Of a stretch of DNA of 64,000 bases, positions 63,901-64,000 are shown piece by piece (the stretch's first letter is position 1; each line of letters begins with the position of its first letter). Origin of the DNA: Mesobaculum littorinae (GTDB lineage: Bacteria; Pseudomonadota; Alphaproteobacteria; Rhodobacterales; Rhodobacteraceae); contig NZ_RQXX01000002.1 in NCBI RefSeq assembly GCF_004011175.1, positions 558,001 through 622,000 on the forward strand, given 5' to 3'. The notes beneath the pieces are model-generated. The model did not search any database, was not told where the DNA came from, and saw only the letters and a list, made by a program, of their open reading frames with translations. The position numbers were made by a program, and so were the translations under genes.

Positions 63901-64000
63901 CTCCTTCCCCGCGACGCCGGGTCACACCCGCGTCGCAACCTCGCGCAGGCAAGGGCGCCGCGCCGGACGGATGGTCCGACAGGGCAGGCGAGACGGGTCT

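Overview
The window is a GC-rich (about two thirds G+C) chromosomal segment of an alphaproteobacterium, most likely Rhodobacteraceae/Roseobacter-type. Supporting traits are a Rhodobacter-type taurine cluster with a MocR-family TauR, an aa3 oxidase subunit I next to a DUF2244 gene, the ftsY-EamA-yciB order, glyQ and glyS separated by a small membrane-protein gene, a SAM-II riboswitch before metZ, and intergenic palindromic repeats I associate with this group. Almost every base is accounted for by housekeeping and accessory metabolism genes. I see no insertion sequence, prophage, integrase, CRISPR array or replication origin.

Layout. 1-10.2 kb: taurine utilisation: xsc (cut by the window start), tauR, a DEAD-box helicase, tpa, and divergent tauA-tauB-sORF-tauC. 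10.4-13 kb: cyanide-insensitive-type bd oxidase (cydAB plus a 31-residue subunit). 13.4-14.3 kb: rpsD with promoter, structured leader and terminator, then palindromic repeats and an EamA transporter. 15.7-17.8 kb: ilvC divergent from two overlapping Lrp/AsnC genes. 17.9-22.5 kb: UbiH-like hydroxylase, HAD phosphatase, GntR regulator, a large GT2 glycosyltransferase. 22.6-25 kb: carA divergent from a GatB/Yqey gene. 25-28.2 kb: ctaD/DUF2244, lipB, tRNA-Leu(GAG). 28.3-36 kb: SARP-like/TPR regulator, AEC transporter, aroQ, a 1010-residue chemoreceptor followed by cheD. 36-39.5 kb: two GNATs, a secreted protein and an AlkB-like diiron membrane protein. 39.6-43 kb: ftsY, EamA transporter, yciB. 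43-45 kb: GST and an alpha/beta hydrolase. 45.1-49.9 kb: SAM-II-controlled metZ, folE2, a GFA-like protein, trkH. 50.2-52.4 kb: an exported peptidoglycan-binding pseudo-protease. 52.6-59.2 kb: glyQ, DUF6446, glyS and a divergent PEP-utilising enzyme. 59.4-63.9 kb: SleB-type cell-wall hydrolase, then folB-folP-glmM with overlapping stop/start codons.

How genes work together. TauABC imports taurine, Tpa converts it to sulfoacetaldehyde and Xsc cleaves that to acetyl phosphate and sulfite. Two pairs of 11-bp direct repeats, each with a 23-bp period and in the same orientation relative to xsc and tpa, are the likely TauR operators. folE2, folB and folP supply three steps of folate synthesis. metZ is switched off by SAM through an aptamer that starts at the predicted +1 and is followed by an intrinsic terminator.

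Most unusual items: the TauR operator pairs; a 60-codon ORF joined by ATGA overlaps to both tauB and tauC; two families of intergenic palindromes; a trypsin-like protein lacking catalytic His and Ser; a PPDK homologue with a degraded ATP-binding half; a possible pseudoknotted RNA upstream of folB; and a terminator-like hairpin inside the start of the DUF2244 gene.
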